Positions 13,834 to 13,950 of a stretch of DNA of 13,950 nt are shown piece after piece. Each line of letters starts with the position of its first letter. Position 1 is the first letter of the stretch. This DNA is from Desulfobacteraceae bacterium UBA5616 (GTDB lineage Bacteria > Desulfobacterota > Desulfobacteria > Desulfobacterales > UBA5616), in contig DIKO01000088.1 of NCBI GenBank assembly GCA_002423615.1, positions 1 to 13,950 on the forward strand. Direction: 5' to 3'. The translations under genes and the position numbers were made by a program. A model generated the notes under the pieces. The model saw only the letters and a list, made by a program, of their open reading frames with translations. It was not told the origin of the DNA and did no database searches.

Positions 13834-13950
13834 TCGAATCTCTGTCGAGTCGGTTGGGAATGTAGAATATACCGGGGTTTGCCCGACCCGGCGACTCCTG
13901 GTGAAACCCCCGTCTCTTTCGGCCCTGCAGCCGGATAAATATTTAATTTT
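13834..13950 (-). promoter_or_regulatory. leader of the DUF4390-ntrYX operon with an inverted repeat
   Basis: GGGGTTT (13874-13880) and AAACCCC (13904-13910) form a perfect 7-bp inverted repeat around a GC-rich 23-nt loop. On the minus strand it is followed directly by TATATT (complement of 13866-13871), a good -10 hexamer about 33 bp before the gene. The matching -35 is poor, so an activator-dependent promoter would be needed. No U-run follows the hairpin, so it is not a standard terminator. The window ends here, so an upstream gene cannot be excluded. Confidence 0.25.

Noticed and set aside
13834..13950. Cyclic-di-GMP (GEMM) or cobalamin riboswitch, suggested by GGGCAAACCCC and CCAGGAGTCGCC on the minus strand
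   Set aside because: The short matches occur in the wrong order and spacing for either aptamer, and no paired scaffold could be drawn.

Overview
The window looks like chromosomal DNA from an anaerobic Desulfobacterota bacterium, most likely a Desulfobacterales-type sulfate reducer. This is an inference from three things: dense acyl-CoA metabolism genes, a B12-dependent (class II) ribonucleotide reductase, and the gene order DUF4390 - NtrY-like kinase - NtrX-like regulator - rsmD - coaD. No rRNA, tRNA or other marker gene is present to confirm it. Eleven protein genes fill nearly all of the sequence. I see no mobile element, CRISPR array or RNA gene.

Left half (about 1-6140), acyl-CoA metabolism. 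A short-chain-type acyl-CoA dehydrogenase (162-1316, +) follows a leader with two abutting perfect inverted repeats. An MFS transporter (1333-2607, -) converges on it. A 314-bp divergent intergenic region (2608-2921) holds a plausible sigma-70 promoter for the transporter and a sigma-54-like -24/-12 element facing right. A closely spaced three-gene unit on the + strand follows: a biotin-dependent acyl-CoA carboxyltransferase (2922-4493), a cysteine-rich YkgJ-type protein (4525-5313), and an SDR-family protein (5329-6138). No biotin carboxylase or biotin carrier gene is in the window. The SDR-family protein lacks two of the four catalytic tetrad residues.

Right half (about 6165-13833), all on the - strand and probably transcribed right to left as one or two operons. 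The order is: a secreted DUF4390 protein, an NtrY-like membrane histidine kinase, an NtrX-like AAA+ response regulator, RsmD (16S rRNA methyltransferase), CoaD (phosphopantetheine adenylyltransferase) and NrdJ (class II ribonucleotide reductase). Gaps are 19-40 bp except for 161 bp between kinase and regulator, where a second promoter could lie. The first three genes form a plausible envelope-sensing and signalling module. The last three are housekeeping genes for ribosome modification, CoA synthesis and dNTP synthesis. The regulator resembles a sigma-54 activator, but the GAFTGA loop needed to contact sigma-54 is replaced by a shorter, unrelated sequence.

I did not find a clearly new multi-gene system. 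The best leads are the tetrad-defective SDR beside a carboxyltransferase and a Cys-cluster protein, the GAFTGA-less regulator, and the inverted repeats in front of the acyl-CoA dehydrogenase.
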